This document shows positions 8,636 to 17,939 of a stretch of 64,000 bases of DNA, one piece after another. This DNA is from Proruminimicrobium sp964487915 (GTDB lineage: Bacteria > Elusimicrobiota > Endomicrobiia > Endomicrobiales > Endomicrobiaceae): positions 372,001 to 436,000 of the forward strand of contig CAZASN010000001.1 of the NCBI GenBank assembly GCA_964487915.1, in the 5' to 3' direction. A program made the position numbers and the translations under genes. Under the pieces are notes generated by a model. That model searched no databases. It was not told the DNA's origin and saw nothing but the letters and a program-made list of their open reading frames with translations. Numbering within the stretch: the stretch's first letter is position 1; each line of letters begins with the position of its first letter.

Positions 8636-9592
8636 ATGTCTTTTAACAGAAAAGATCTGTTGGGATTAGAGTACCTTGCCAAAGAAGAAATTCACACAAT
8701 AATTGAAACAGCAAAACCGTTCAAAAGTTTATTTACCCGTTCAATCAAAAAAGCTCCGGCATTAGTCGGAAAAACAGTAGTTAATCTCTTTTACGAACCG
8801 TCCACAAGAACAAGAACTTCGTTTGAATTTGCAGCCAAAAGGCTTTCGGCTGACGTCGTAAGCATAGCTACCGCCACATCAAGCGTCGTTAAAGGAGAAA
8901 GTCTTATAGACACAGGCAAAACTCTTGAAGCGATGAAAGCCGATATAATAATAATAAGGCACTCTCTTGCCGGAACGCCTGAAATACTTGCAAAAAATTT
9001 AAACGCTTCAATAATAAACGCCGGCGACGGATTTCATGAACATCCGACGCAGGGGCTTTTGGATCTTTTTACGATTCTTGATAAAAAGAAAAAAGTTGAA
9101 GGACTTAAAATACTTCTTGTCGGAGATATTCTTCACAGCAGAGTCGCAAAATCAAATATATGGGCTCTTACTAAAATGGGAGCAAAAGTAAGAGTGTCAG
9201 GACCTTCAACTCTTATACCAAAAAATATTACAGATTTAGGCGTTGAAGTTTTTTATGATCTTGATAAGGCAATTAAGGATGTTGACGTTGTTAACATTCT
9301 CAGAATACAGATGGAGCGCCAGCAGGAGAATCTTTTTCCGTCAGTGCATGAATATGTTGAGCTGTATCAGGTAACTGAAGAAAGACTTGCAACCGCAAAA
9401 CCGGACGTTTTGGTAATGCATCCCGGTCCTATGAACAGGGGAATAGAAATATCTTCGTATGTTGCGGACAGTCCTAATGCCGTAATAAACGAGCAGGTTA
9501 CAAACGGAATAGCCGTAAGAATGGCGGTATTGTATCTTTTGGTTGCGGCAAGAAACAAACAACAGGGGAAGAAAAATGGCAATATTAATTAA
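8636..9592 (+). CDS. pyrB: Aspartate carbamoyltransferase catalytic subunit
   Basis: It condenses carbamoyl phosphate and aspartate, the committed step of pyrimidine synthesis. The carbamoyl-phosphate site YEPSTRTRTSFE (near residue 52), the SLIDT loop and HEHPTQGLLD near 140 are all present. At 318 aa this is the catalytic chain only; no pyrI regulatory chain is visible. Its end overlaps pyrC by 17 bp. Confidence 0.96.
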   Translation: MSFNRKDLLGLEYLAKEEIHTIIETAKPFKSLFTRSIKKAPALVGKTVVNLFYEPSTRTRTSFEFAAKRLSADVVSIATATSSVVKGESLIDTGKTLEAMKADIIIIRHSLAGTPEILAKNLNASIINAGDGFHEHPTQGLLDLFTILDKKKKVEGLKILLVGDILHSRVAKSNIWALTKMGAKVRVSGPSTLIPKNITDLGVEVFYDLDKAIKDVDVVNILRIQMERQQENLFPSVHEYVELYQVTEERLATAKPDVLVMHPGPMNRGIEISSYVADSPNAVINEQVTNGIAVRMAVLYLLVAARNKQQGKKNGNIN

Positions 9593-10859
9593 AAATATAA
9601 GAGTTATTGATCCCGCGTCAAAAACTGATAAGGTAAAAGATATTTATATTGAAGGAAGTAAAATAGTTTCAAAACCGTCAAAAGAGCCTGAAACGGTAAT
9701 TGACGGTAAAAATAAAATAGCGGTTCCCGGTCTTATAGACGTTCATTCTCATTTAAGAGATCCCGGCCAGGAAGAAAAAGAAACTATAAAAACAGGAACG
9801 CGGTCAGCATGTAAAGGCGGGATAACTACCGTATTATGCATGCCTAACACGAAACCTGTGACGGATAACGCTCCGTCGGTTGAATATATTCTTTTAAAAG
9901 CACAGAAAGAAGGCAAAGTAAATGTTTTACCGATAGGATGTATTACAAAAGGATCTCTCGGAACAGAGCTTGCCGAAATAGGAATACTTAAAAAAGCGGG
10001 AATAGTGGCGGTTTCCGACGACGGAAGTCCCGTGGCAAGTTCTCAGGTTATGAGAAGAGCTCTTGAATATACGAAAATGTTCAATCTGCCGGTAATATCT
10101 CATTGTGAAGATAAAGATTTAAGCAGAACGGGAGTTATGAACGAAGGCAAAAATTCAATGAAGTTGGGTTTAAGAGGCATTCCGGCCCAGAGCGAAGAAA
10201 TTATGGTTTCAAGAGATATAATGCTTACCGAACTTACCGGCGGTCACCTTCACATAGCTCATGTTTCAACCGAAGGCTCGGTTGAACTTGTGAGACAGGC
10301 TAAAAAGAAAGGTTTAAAAGTTACTGCCGAAACCTGTCCTCATTATTTTACGCTTACTGATGATTCTTTAAAAACTTTCAATACAAACTATAAAATGAAT
10401 CCTCCTTTAAGATCCGAAAAAGACGTTCAGGCCGTAAAAAAAGGATTAAAAGACGGAACAATAGACTGTATATGCACAGACCATGCGCCGCACACTCTTG
10501 AAGAAAAGAGCAGAGAGTTTGATATCGCTCCTTTCGGCATTATAGGTTTTGAAACACTTCTTTCGCTTGTTTTAAACGAACTTGTCGATAAAAAAGTTTT
10601 GACTCTTCAGGAAGCAATAGCCAAGATGACCGTTAATCCGGCAAAGATATTTTCTATTAAAGACAGAGGAACTTTAAAACCCGGCGCTTTCGCCGATGTT
10701 ACCATAATAGATACTAAATATTCTTATGAATATAAAAAAGAAGATATACTTTCAAAAAGCAAAAACTCTCCTTTTATAGGCAGAAAATTCAAAGGCGGAG
10801 CCGTTATGACTATCGTCGGCGGTAAAATCGTATGGACGGTAAAAGACGGTATTATATAA
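9576..10859 (+). CDS. pyrC: Dihydroorotase, class I
   Basis: A zinc amidohydrolase that cyclises carbamoyl aspartate to dihydroorotate. Metal ligands appear in DVHSHLRDPG, the Asp of VSDDGSPV, the His of ISHCED and IAHVSTEG, and the Asp of CTDHAPH. An upstream in-frame ATG at 9543 exists, but the start at 9576 is preferred because GGGGAAG lies 6-12 nt before it and homologous proteins begin at this point. It is the last gene of the supercluster, followed by a terminator. Confidence 0.95.
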   Translation: MAILIKNIRVIDPASKTDKVKDIYIEGSKIVSKPSKEPETVIDGKNKIAVPGLIDVHSHLRDPGQEEKETIKTGTRSACKGGITTVLCMPNTKPVTDNAPSVEYILLKAQKEGKVNVLPIGCITKGSLGTELAEIGILKKAGIVAVSDDGSPVASSQVMRRALEYTKMFNLPVISHCEDKDLSRTGVMNEGKNSMKLGLRGIPAQSEEIMVSRDIMLTELTGGHLHIAHVSTEGSVELVRQAKKKGLKVTAETCPHYFTLTDDSLKTFNTNYKMNPPLRSEKDVQAVKKGLKDGTIDCICTDHAPHTLEEKSREFDIAPFGIIGFETLLSLVLNELVDKKVLTLQEAIAKMTVNPAKIFSIKDRGTLKPGAFADVTIIDTKYSYEYKKEDILSKSKNSPFIGRKFKGGAVMTIVGGKIVWTVKDGII

Positions 10860-10874
10860 TATAAAAACAATTTT

Positions 10875-10915
10875 AAATTGCGCGGCTTGTTTTTAACGGC
10901 TGCGCAATTTTTTTT
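10875..10915 (+). terminator. Intrinsic terminator after pyrC
   Basis: AAATTGCGC (10875-10883) pairs with GCGCAATTT (10902-10910), followed by a continuous T-run to 10915. It ends the purC-pyrC transcript. Confidence 0.88.
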
Positions 10916-11001
10916 CGGAATAAATCTGACTTTTGACTGGAAACAAAAAACATATAGGATATCTGTAACATTTAAGCTTGTTATGCTGTCTAAACTACAT
11001 T

Positions 11002-12264
11002 ATGAAAAAGATATATATTTTATTTATTTTGTTTTTTTCCGTTACGGCTGCAGGCGCGCAGGAACTTAAAAATTTTACATGGGGCCAATGCGTGGAAATT
11101 GCCAACAAATACAATCAAAATCTTATAACTGCAAAAAAGAATCTTTCAATAGCCGAATATAATTATTACATATCAAGAAACGGTTATTATCCTTCGGTTA
11201 ACTTTAAATACGGTTTTTCAAGGAAAGGAAACGGAGTTAATGAAAACAGCTGGGACGCCGGTTTAAATGCCTCTCAGACTATATATGACTTTAAAACAAG
11301 CGCCGATTTGGGCGGTAAAAAAGCCGTTATTGAGCAGACTGTCGCCCAGCTTACAAAATCGTATGCGGAAGTTTATTATTTGATAAAAGAAGCTTTTTTA
11401 AAAATGTGCTATGCTCAGGAAAATGTCAATCTTCTTAATAATATTTATAATTTAAGACTGCAAAGTTCGGAAATGGTCAGACTTCAGTATGAAGGCGGCA
11501 AAGAAAGCAAAGGAAATATGTTAAAAGCGCAGGCTCAGAAATATTCGGCCCATACTGATTTTTTAAATGCCAAAAGAGACCTTCTTTTGGCAAGAAGATC
11601 TTTGTGTGAAGCTATGGGAACAGATTCTGTTTCTGAGTTTAATGTAGACGGTAATCTTTCCGTATCAGAGGATGCGGCCGCAGTAAATGTTGATTCGGAA
11701 GCCTTAAAGGCGCCTGATGTGATTATTTCTTCGGCGGATGTGAAGATATCCGAGTATAAAGTTGATTATGCCCAAGGCGATTTATATCCGAATCTTTCCG
11801 CTTCGGCATCAATAGGCGTGTCGGATGAAAACAATCCCATTCCTCCCGCAGACAGCAAGGCATGGACTCTGGGAGTGGCCTTAAATTATCCTTTGTTTTC
11901 AGGCGGGCTTACTAATGTCCGCAATACAGTTCTTGCTTCAAAAGAAGAACTAAACCAAAAAATGACGGAATATGAAAAAGCCGTATTGACTGCCAAAACT
12001 TCTTTGCAGGAAATAGAAATAAACATAGAAAAATACAGAGACAGCATCGCTACAAGCAAAATGTTTATGGAAGCATCAGAACAGAGACAAAAAGAGGCAA
12101 ATATAAAATATCTTGCCGGAAGTATGGAATTTCAGACATGGCAGGATATAGAGCAGGAACTCGTAAACAATCAAATTTCTCATTTATCATCGCTGTATAA
12201 TTATAATCTTGCGTTGGCAAAAAGAGATAAAATGCTCGGCAATACAAACGGAGAAATAAAATGA
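11002..12264 (+). CDS. TolC-family outer-membrane efflux protein
   Basis: The start is set at the ATG of a clear Sec signal peptide: a short basic start, a hydrophobic run and an AGA-type cleavage site near residue 20. A TTG 24 bp upstream is less likely. The mature part is helix-rich with long Ala/Glu/Lys heptad-like stretches and two related halves, as in TolC barrels with periplasmic tunnels. It overlaps the adaptor gene by 4 bp and is followed by a MacB-like transporter, giving a complete three-part export set. The exported substrate is unknown. Confidence 0.85.
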   Translation: MKKIYILFILFFSVTAAGAQELKNFTWGQCVEIANKYNQNLITAKKNLSIAEYNYYISRNGYYPSVNFKYGFSRKGNGVNENSWDAGLNASQTIYDFKTSADLGGKKAVIEQTVAQLTKSYAEVYYLIKEAFLKMCYAQENVNLLNNIYNLRLQSSEMVRLQYEGGKESKGNMLKAQAQKYSAHTDFLNAKRDLLLARRSLCEAMGTDSVSEFNVDGNLSVSEDAAAVNVDSEALKAPDVIISSADVKISEYKVDYAQGDLYPNLSASASIGVSDENNPIPPADSKAWTLGVALNYPLFSGGLTNVRNTVLASKEELNQKMTEYEKAVLTAKTSLQEIEINIEKYRDSIATSKMFMEASEQRQKEANIKYLAGSMEFQTWQDIEQELVNNQISHLSSLYNYNLALAKRDKMLGNTNGEIK

Positions 12265-13265
12265 AAAAGAAAACTGTTTTAATTTCGGCGGTTATAATAC
12301 TTATAATTTGTTTTGCCGGCTATAAATATTTTTCAAAAAAGGAAAATAAACCTCAAATTTCATATGTTCAGGTTGAAGCATTTCAGTCCGACGTAAAGGA
12401 AGTTATAGACACGACGGGAGAGGTCGCGGCTTTAAACAGAGTTGAAATAAAGCCAAGCGTGGCGGGAAGAGTTGATTCGCTTCTTGTTAACGAAGGAGAT
12501 TATGTCAGAAAAGGACAGATACTTGCGTATTTGAGCTCAACCGACAGAGTGGCTATTTTAGACGCCGTAAGAGCAAACGAAAAAGAAAAATTATCGCAGT
12601 GGGAAGATACTTATAAGCCTACTCCTGTACTCTCTCCGATGAACGGCAAAATTATTTTAAGAAACGTAGTTGAAGGCCAGACTATTTCAACAAGCGACGT
12701 TTTGTTTGCTCTTGCCGATGAACTTATAGTTGTCGCAAGCGTTGACGAAACCGATATAGGTAAAATTAAATACGGGCAAAAAGCTGTAATTACGCTTGAC
12801 GCTTATAAAGACGAGTCTGTTGACGGAAAAGTTTTCCAAATTCTTGAAGAGGGACAGAACGTAAGCAACGTTATTACTTATTATGTGAAAATCAGACCCG
12901 GGCATACTCCTAAATTTTTTAAATCTCTGATGACAGCCAATATTGAAATTACCGTCACTGAAAAGAAAAACGTCACCGTCATTCCGTGGGATGCCTTAAA
13001 TGAAGATTCTGAAGGTAAATTATACGTTTTAACCGGCGACAACAATGTTAATAATAAAAAAGAAGTAACAGCCGGAATAAATGACGGCGATAAAGTTGAA
13101 ATAATTTCTGGATTAAATCCGGGAGATACGGTGCTGATAAAAAAACAAAAATATAAATCCGGCGGCAATACCGAAGAAACAAAAGGTTTTTTACAGATGA
13201 GGCCTCAGAAAAGAAAAACAAACAGCGAAATTCTTACCGGCACTTCAAGCGCTCAGGGTAAATAA
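12261..13265 (+). CDS. Periplasmic adaptor (HlyD/MacA family) with very short hairpin
   Basis: An N-terminal membrane anchor (about 5-22) is followed by two half-lipoyl motifs: AGRVDSLLVNEGDYV near 70 and NGKIILRNVVEGQTI near 130, then a beta-barrel and membrane-proximal domain. In MacA the lipoyl halves are separated by a long coiled-coil hairpin that reaches TolC; here only about 26 residues lie between them, so the hairpin is nearly absent. The gene sits between the TolC-like and MacB-like genes and overlaps the former by 4 bp. Confidence 0.85.
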   Translation: MKKKTVLISAVIILIICFAGYKYFSKKENKPQISYVQVEAFQSDVKEVIDTTGEVAALNRVEIKPSVAGRVDSLLVNEGDYVRKGQILAYLSSTDRVAILDAVRANEKEKLSQWEDTYKPTPVLSPMNGKIILRNVVEGQTISTSDVLFALADELIVVASVDETDIGKIKYGQKAVITLDAYKDESVDGKVFQILEEGQNVSNVITYYVKIRPGHTPKFFKSLMTANIEITVTEKKNVTVIPWDALNEDSEGKLYVLTGDNNVNNKKEVTAGINDGDKVEIISGLNPGDTVLIKKQKYKSGGNTEETKGFLQMRPQKRKTNSEILTGTSSAQGK

Positions 13266-13267
13266 TC

Positions 13268-15226
13268 ATGACAGAACAGCATAAACCATTACTGGCTATT
13301 AAAGGTATAACGAAAATTTACGACGTCGGAGATACAAAACTTGACGTTTTAAAAGGAATAAATCTTACCATAGAAGAAGGGGAGTTCGTCGCAATAATGG
13401 GTCCTTCGGGATCCGGGAAAAGCACCCTTATGCATATACTCGGTCTTTTGGACAGGCCTTCCGGCGGCGTTTATGAAATATACGGACAAAATGTTTTAAA
13501 GTTTGATGATAACCGTACGGCTTTCTTAAGATCAAAAATAATAGGTTTTGTTTTTCAGCAGTATAATCTTTTAAATAAAATGACGGCATGCGACAATGTC
13601 GCTCTTCCTATGATTTATTCCGGCGGTACAAACAGGGTTGAAAGAGCTAAAAAACTGCTTGAAAGCGTAGGTCTTTCGGAAAGAATATTTCATAAGCCGA
13701 ACCAGCTTTCCGGAGGCCAGCAGCAGCGAGTCGCTATAGCAAGAGCGCTTGTAAACGAACCGAAAATTATTTTTGCCGACGAGCCTACGGGAAATCTCGC
13801 ATCGGCGCAGTCTGACGAGATAATGCAGATTCTGACGGATTTAAATAAAAAAGGGATAAGCGTTATTCTGGTTACTCATGAGCCTGATATCGCCCAATGG
13901 GCAAACAGGGTTATAACTATAAAAGACGGACAGGTTGTATCCGATACAAAAAAAACAGAGACGGAAAAAATACAACATAATCCTTTGAAAATACACAAGG
14001 ATTCTTCAAGGTTAAGCGTCGCTGAATTTTCAGAAAACTTTTTTTCGGCGATAAGAGCCATTCTTGCAAATAAAACGCGTTCAATTCTTACGATGCTTGG
14101 AATAATTATAGGCGTGGCGTCAATTATTTCAATGCTTGCTTTGGGTACTGGAGCTCAGCAGTCTCTTGAAAAACAGATTAAATCCATGGGGACGAATCTC
14201 TTATATCTTATGCCCGGAAGAATTTCGGTTGGGGGAGTGGCGGGAAGCGTAGTAAGAAGAATTACTCTTGAAGATGTTGACGCGCTGGCTTCAAATACCG
14301 AACTTGTCAAAAATATAGATCCGACTGTAAGCGGAAATGTTCAGGTTGTTTACGGCAATAAAAATACTAATACAAGCCTTACCGGCGCAACTACGGCATA
14401 TCAATACATGCAGAACGCGGTGCCTGAATACGGCCGTTTTTTTACCAATACGGAAAATAACAATTCAGCCAAAGTGTGCGTTATAGGCGCTACCGTCGTA
14501 AAAAATCTTTTCGGCGACCAAGAGCCGGTCGGGAAATATATTAAAATAAACAGAAAACAATTCAGAGTTATAGGAATACTGCCTGTCAAAGGAGCGCAGG
14601 GCCCCAGAGACGGCGACGATATAATTATAGTTCCGTTAAACACGGCTATGAAAAGACTTTTGGGCACCAGATACGTGTCTTCTGTTTCCGTTGAAGTTCA
14701 GGAAGGAAAGATAGATGAAACCGAAAAATATTTATTGGCTACAATGCTTGAAAGAAACAAACTCGGCGCCGATCAGGCTGACTCTTTCAGAATAAGAAAT
14801 ATGTCGGATATGATACAGATGCTTTCAAGCACGACAAAAACAATGACTATGCTTTTAGGTTCCGTTGCCGGCATTTCTTTAATAGTCGGCGGTATAGGAA
14901 TAATGAATATAATGCTTGTAAGCGTAAGCGAGAGAACCAGAGAGATAGGGTTAAGAAAGGCGATAGGAGCGACAAAAACGGCCGTTTTATTGCAGTTTTT
15001 AATAGAATCGTCGGCTTTATCAGTGATGGGAGGATTTTTTGGAGTAACTCTTGGAGTTCTTATTTCTTTTGCGGTTTCAAAATTTGCCGGCTGGGCCGCT
15101 TTTGTATCGGGATTTTCAGTTTTCTTATCCGTTTCATTTTCAGTATGCGTAGGTATTGTTTTCGGTCTCTGGCCTGCCAAAAAAGCCTCGGAATTGTCGC
15201 CGATAGAAGCGCTCCGCTCGGAATAA
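13268..15226 (+). CDS. MacB-like ABC exporter (fused ATPase and permease)
   Basis: The N-terminal ATPase (about 1-230) has Walker A GPSGSGKST, the signature LSGGQQQR and Walker B IIFADEPTG. After a linker, a membrane segment near 280 leads into a large periplasmic domain, and three more segments follow in the C-terminal FtsX-like domain (ERTREIGLRKAIGA). This is the MacB layout, at 652 aa. It drives substrate movement from the periplasm or inner membrane through TolC. The substrate (macrolide, peptide or lipoprotein) cannot be read from sequence. Confidence 0.9.
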   Translation: MTEQHKPLLAIKGITKIYDVGDTKLDVLKGINLTIEEGEFVAIMGPSGSGKSTLMHILGLLDRPSGGVYEIYGQNVLKFDDNRTAFLRSKIIGFVFQQYNLLNKMTACDNVALPMIYSGGTNRVERAKKLLESVGLSERIFHKPNQLSGGQQQRVAIARALVNEPKIIFADEPTGNLASAQSDEIMQILTDLNKKGISVILVTHEPDIAQWANRVITIKDGQVVSDTKKTETEKIQHNPLKIHKDSSRLSVAEFSENFFSAIRAILANKTRSILTMLGIIIGVASIISMLALGTGAQQSLEKQIKSMGTNLLYLMPGRISVGGVAGSVVRRITLEDVDALASNTELVKNIDPTVSGNVQVVYGNKNTNTSLTGATTAYQYMQNAVPEYGRFFTNTENNNSAKVCVIGATVVKNLFGDQEPVGKYIKINRKQFRVIGILPVKGAQGPRDGDDIIIVPLNTAMKRLLGTRYVSSVSVEVQEGKIDETEKYLLATMLERNKLGADQADSFRIRNMSDMIQMLSSTTKTMTMLLGSVAGISLIVGGIGIMNIMLVSVSERTREIGLRKAIGATKTAVLLQFLIESSALSVMGGFFGVTLGVLISFAVSKFAGWAAFVSGFSVFLSVSFSVCVGIVFGLWPAKKASELSPIEALRSE

Positions 15227-15235
15227 AACAGCAGA

Positions 15236-15265
15236 TTTACATAATTTACAAAGATATGATATACT
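15236..15265 (+). promoter_or_regulatory. Promoter of pyrK
   Basis: TTTACA (15236-15241), an 18-bp spacer and TATACT (15260-15265) predict a start near 15272, about 22 nt before the pyrK ATG. This would separate pyrK transcription from the efflux genes. Confidence 0.55.
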
Positions 15266-15293
15266 TAGTTAACTTAAAAACGGATGGTTTTAT

Positions 15294-16064
15294 ATGTGTT
15301 TTGACGTCAACAGTAAATCGCTTGCAAAAAGATATGATATCAGCGCTAGAATAAAAAGCAATAAACATGTATGTTTAAGTTTTTATGAAATTATAGTTGA
15401 AGCTCCTGAAATGGCTCGTTCCGCTCAGCCCGGACAGTTTTGCATGGTTTCGGTTCCGAATTCATATCTCAGAAGGCCTTTAAGTATATATAAAAGCGGG
15501 AAAAATACGCTTTCATTCCTTTACAAAATAGTCGGAAAAGGCACTGAAGTTTTAGCTTCATTAAGACCCGGCGATTATATTAAAGTTTTAGGACCGCTTG
15601 GTGCTTCCTATCCGTACAAAGATATCGGCGCAATACCGGTGCTTGTTGCGGGCGGAACAGGAATAGCCTCAGTTCATTTTTTGGCTTCAAAACTTAAAAA
15701 TAAAGGCGTTTTATTTTACGGCGCCAAAACAAAAAAAGAGCTGCTGTGTCTTTCCGAGTTTAGAAAACTCGGATGGAAGGTTTTTGTCGCAACCGAAGAC
15801 GGATCTCAGGGATTTAAAGGTTTTGTAACAGATTTAATGAAAGAAAAAATTAAAAAAGACAATATAGTTTATACTTGCGGGCCTACTCCGATGATGAAAA
15901 AGGTAATAGAAACGGTAAAAGATTTTAAACTTAAAGGTTATGCTTCTCTTGAAGAAAAAATGGCATGCGGCATAGGAAACTGCCAGGGATGCGCCGTGAA
16001 AATCGGAGACGAGTATAAGATGGTTTGCAAAGACGGCCCTGTTTTTTCAATGGATTTATTATAA
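15294..16064 (+). CDS. pyrK: Dihydroorotate dehydrogenase electron-transfer subunit PyrK
   Basis: PyrK carries FAD and a 2Fe-2S cluster and passes electrons from dihydroorotate dehydrogenase (PyrD type B) to NAD. The FAD motif RRPLSIY is near residue 60, a GGTGIASVHFLA nucleotide loop near 120, and the C-terminal cluster ligands are in MACGIGNCQGCAVK plus a later VCKDGPVF. The usual partner pyrD is not in this window. The gene converges with mtaB, the stop codons overlapping by 6 bp. GGATGG before the ATG is a plausible ribosome site. Confidence 0.9.
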   Translation: MCFDVNSKSLAKRYDISARIKSNKHVCLSFYEIIVEAPEMARSAQPGQFCMVSVPNSYLRRPLSIYKSGKNTLSFLYKIVGKGTEVLASLRPGDYIKVLGPLGASYPYKDIGAIPVLVAGGTGIASVHFLASKLKNKGVLFYGAKTKKELLCLSEFRKLGWKVFVATEDGSQGFKGFVTDLMKEKIKKDNIVYTCGPTPMMKKVIETVKDFKLKGYASLEEKMACGIGNCQGCAVKIGDEYKMVCKDGPVFSMDLL

Positions 16065-17207
16065 AGGTTTTATTTCAACGTCAAAAATTCCTTTCTGCCG
16101 CGGAATATTTTTAACGGTCAGATAGTTATCCGTAAGCGCCTGATTGCCTCTTAATGAAACCGCTTTTCTGGTTGTTCCCGTAAATTTTGAATAAAAATTC
16201 TTTCTTAAAATTTTATCCAATTCCAAAAGTTCCGATACTCTATTGTTAATTTCGGTTTGTTCCGAAATTTGTTTTAATTCAAAGGCTTTTGTACCCTGCC
16301 TTTTGGAATAAGGAAATACATGCAGTCTTGCAAATCCGCCGTCGCGCAAAAAATTACGAGTCAGCATAAAATCATCTTTAGTTTCAGTCGGGAACCCGCA
16401 TATCACATCCGTAGTTAAAGAAATATCCGGTATATTTTTTTTAAATTTTTTTAGAACAGAATCAAAATTAAGTAAAGTATATTTTCTGTTCATCTGTTTT
16501 AAAACATTGTCCGACGCCGACTGCAGAGGTATATGAAGATGATTGCATATTCTAAGAGGTTCATCTTTCATTATTGATATCAGATCGTCGTCTGCTTCGT
16601 TTACCTCAATTGATGAAAGTCTGATTCTGAAATCTTTTTTTACGGATGCAAGTATTTTTTTTAGAAGCCGGCTTATGCCGTTTTCATATTTTCCTATATG
16701 TATGCCGGTGAGAACGATTTCCGTATAGCCGTTATCCGTTATTTTTGAAATTTCTCCGATTATTTGGTCTTCCGGTTTTGACCAAAGAATATTTCTTGCA
16801 AAAGGCACTATGCAGTATGAACAGAAACTGTTGCATCCGTCCTGAATTTTTATAAAGGCTCTTGAATGGTTGTCAAAAGATTTTATTGTCTGAACAGAAT
16901 TTTTGAATAAATCTTCTTTAAGTATTATTTTTATTTTGGGAAATTCTTTTTTTATTTTGTCGTACGATGTTTTTGCGTAGCATCCCGTAAGAATGATTTC
17001 TTTGTCATTATGCAAAAATTTATTTATAAAAGAATTGCACTGTCTGTCGGAATTGTCCGTTACCGTGCATGAATTTATTATTATGGTATCGGCTTCTTCA
17101 GGCGAATTTACGAATAAATATCCGTTCTTTTCAAACAATTCCCTTATTAGCTGCGATTCATATTGGTTAACTTTGCAGCCGAAAGTTGATATAAAAATTT
17201 TTTTCAT
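16059..17207 (-). CDS. mtaB: tRNA t6A37 methylthiotransferase MtaB
   Basis: A radical SAM enzyme that adds a methylthio group to t6A at position 37 of tRNA. The N-terminal domain has three cluster cysteines (FGCKVNQYES, NSCTVT, LTGCYA) and the SAM motif is CNSFCSYC near residue 125; LSSIEVNE and LHIPLQSAS follow. At 382 residues it is shorter than usual and the C-terminal TRAM-like part is small. It overlaps rsmE by 4 bp at its start. Confidence 0.92.
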   Translation of the reverse strand: MKKIFISTFGCKVNQYESQLIRELFEKNGYLFVNSPEEADTIIINSCTVTDNSDRQCNSFINKFLHNDKEIILTGCYAKTSYDKIKKEFPKIKIILKEDLFKNSVQTIKSFDNHSRAFIKIQDGCNSFCSYCIVPFARNILWSKPEDQIIGEISKITDNGYTEIVLTGIHIGKYENGISRLLKKILASVKKDFRIRLSSIEVNEADDDLISIMKDEPLRICNHLHIPLQSASDNVLKQMNRKYTLLNFDSVLKKFKKNIPDISLTTDVICGFPTETKDDFMLTRNFLRDGGFARLHVFPYSKRQGTKAFELKQISEQTEINNRVSELLELDKILRKNFYSKFTGTTRKAVSLRGNQALTDNYLTVKNIPRQKGIFDVEIKPL

Positions 17208-17926
17208 GATTTATTTATAACCAGAATACAGGCGGCAAGCGCGGCAGTTTCAACTCTCAAAATATTTTTGCCCAAAGTGACGGGTGTAATATTGTTTTTA
17301 AATGCGTATTCTGTTTCTGAATTTTCAAATCCGCCTTCAGGTCCTATAAAAATATTTATATTTTTAATATTTTTTAAGTCTTTTAAAACGTTGTCTACGG
17401 CGTTTGTTTCTTCGCATTCCCACGGAATCATATTTGACGCGTCTTTCTGTTTTGAAACAAAATCAACCGCGTTTATAAATTTAACCGGATGTTCAATTAT
17501 CATCAAATCTGCTCTGTTTGACTGAGAACTTGCCGATATGGATATTTTTTTATATCTTTCAAATTTATTTTCGGATATTTCGTTTATAACGCTTCTTGCC
17601 GTTATAACAGGGACTATTTTTGATACTCCCAGTTCGGCGCATTTTTCAATAAGCCATTCAAATCTTTCTCCTTTTGCTATTGCGGTATACAGCGTTACTT
17701 TGATTTTGGGCAGTACAAAAGGAAGTTTTGAGATTATTTGTCCCGTCAGAGAATTTTTGTTTACGGATATTATTTTTGCCGAGAAAGAATTGCCAAGCCC
17801 GTCAAAAATGTTTATTTCGTCTCCGGATTTGAATCTTCTGACTCCGGAAAGATAATGAAACTGTTCGCCGGTTAAAGTGAAGTTGCTGTTAACGATGTCT
17901 TTAGGATTTACGTAGAAATGAGGCAT
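17204..17926 (-). CDS. rsmE: 16S rRNA m3U1498 methyltransferase RsmE
   Basis: A SPOUT methyltransferase acting on U1498 of 16S rRNA. The N-terminal PUA-like part begins HFYVNP, and the C-terminal knot has the SAM-binding IGPEGGF and LGKNILRVETA motifs. Length (240 aa) is normal. It lies 13 bp downstream of nadC and overlaps mtaB by 4 bp, forming a small minus-strand operon with two RNA-modifying enzymes. Confidence 0.94.
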   Translation of the reverse strand: MPHFYVNPKDIVNSNFTLTGEQFHYLSGVRRFKSGDEINIFDGLGNSFSAKIISVNKNSLTGQIISKLPFVLPKIKVTLYTAIAKGERFEWLIEKCAELGVSKIVPVITARSVINEISENKFERYKKISISASSQSNRADLMIIEHPVKFINAVDFVSKQKDASNMIPWECEETNAVDNVLKDLKNIKNINIFIGPEGGFENSETEYAFKNNITPVTLGKNILRVETAALAACILVINKS

Positions 17927-17939
17927 AATATACCGTGAA

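Noticed and set aside
10916..11001. Promoter of the efflux genes
   Set aside because: Several weak -10-like sequences (for example TGTTATGCT at 10979) exist, but none has a convincing -35 partner, so no feature is given.
16059..16064. Frameshift or fusion between pyrK and mtaB
   Set aside because: The genes are convergent and both end normally; only their stop regions overlap.
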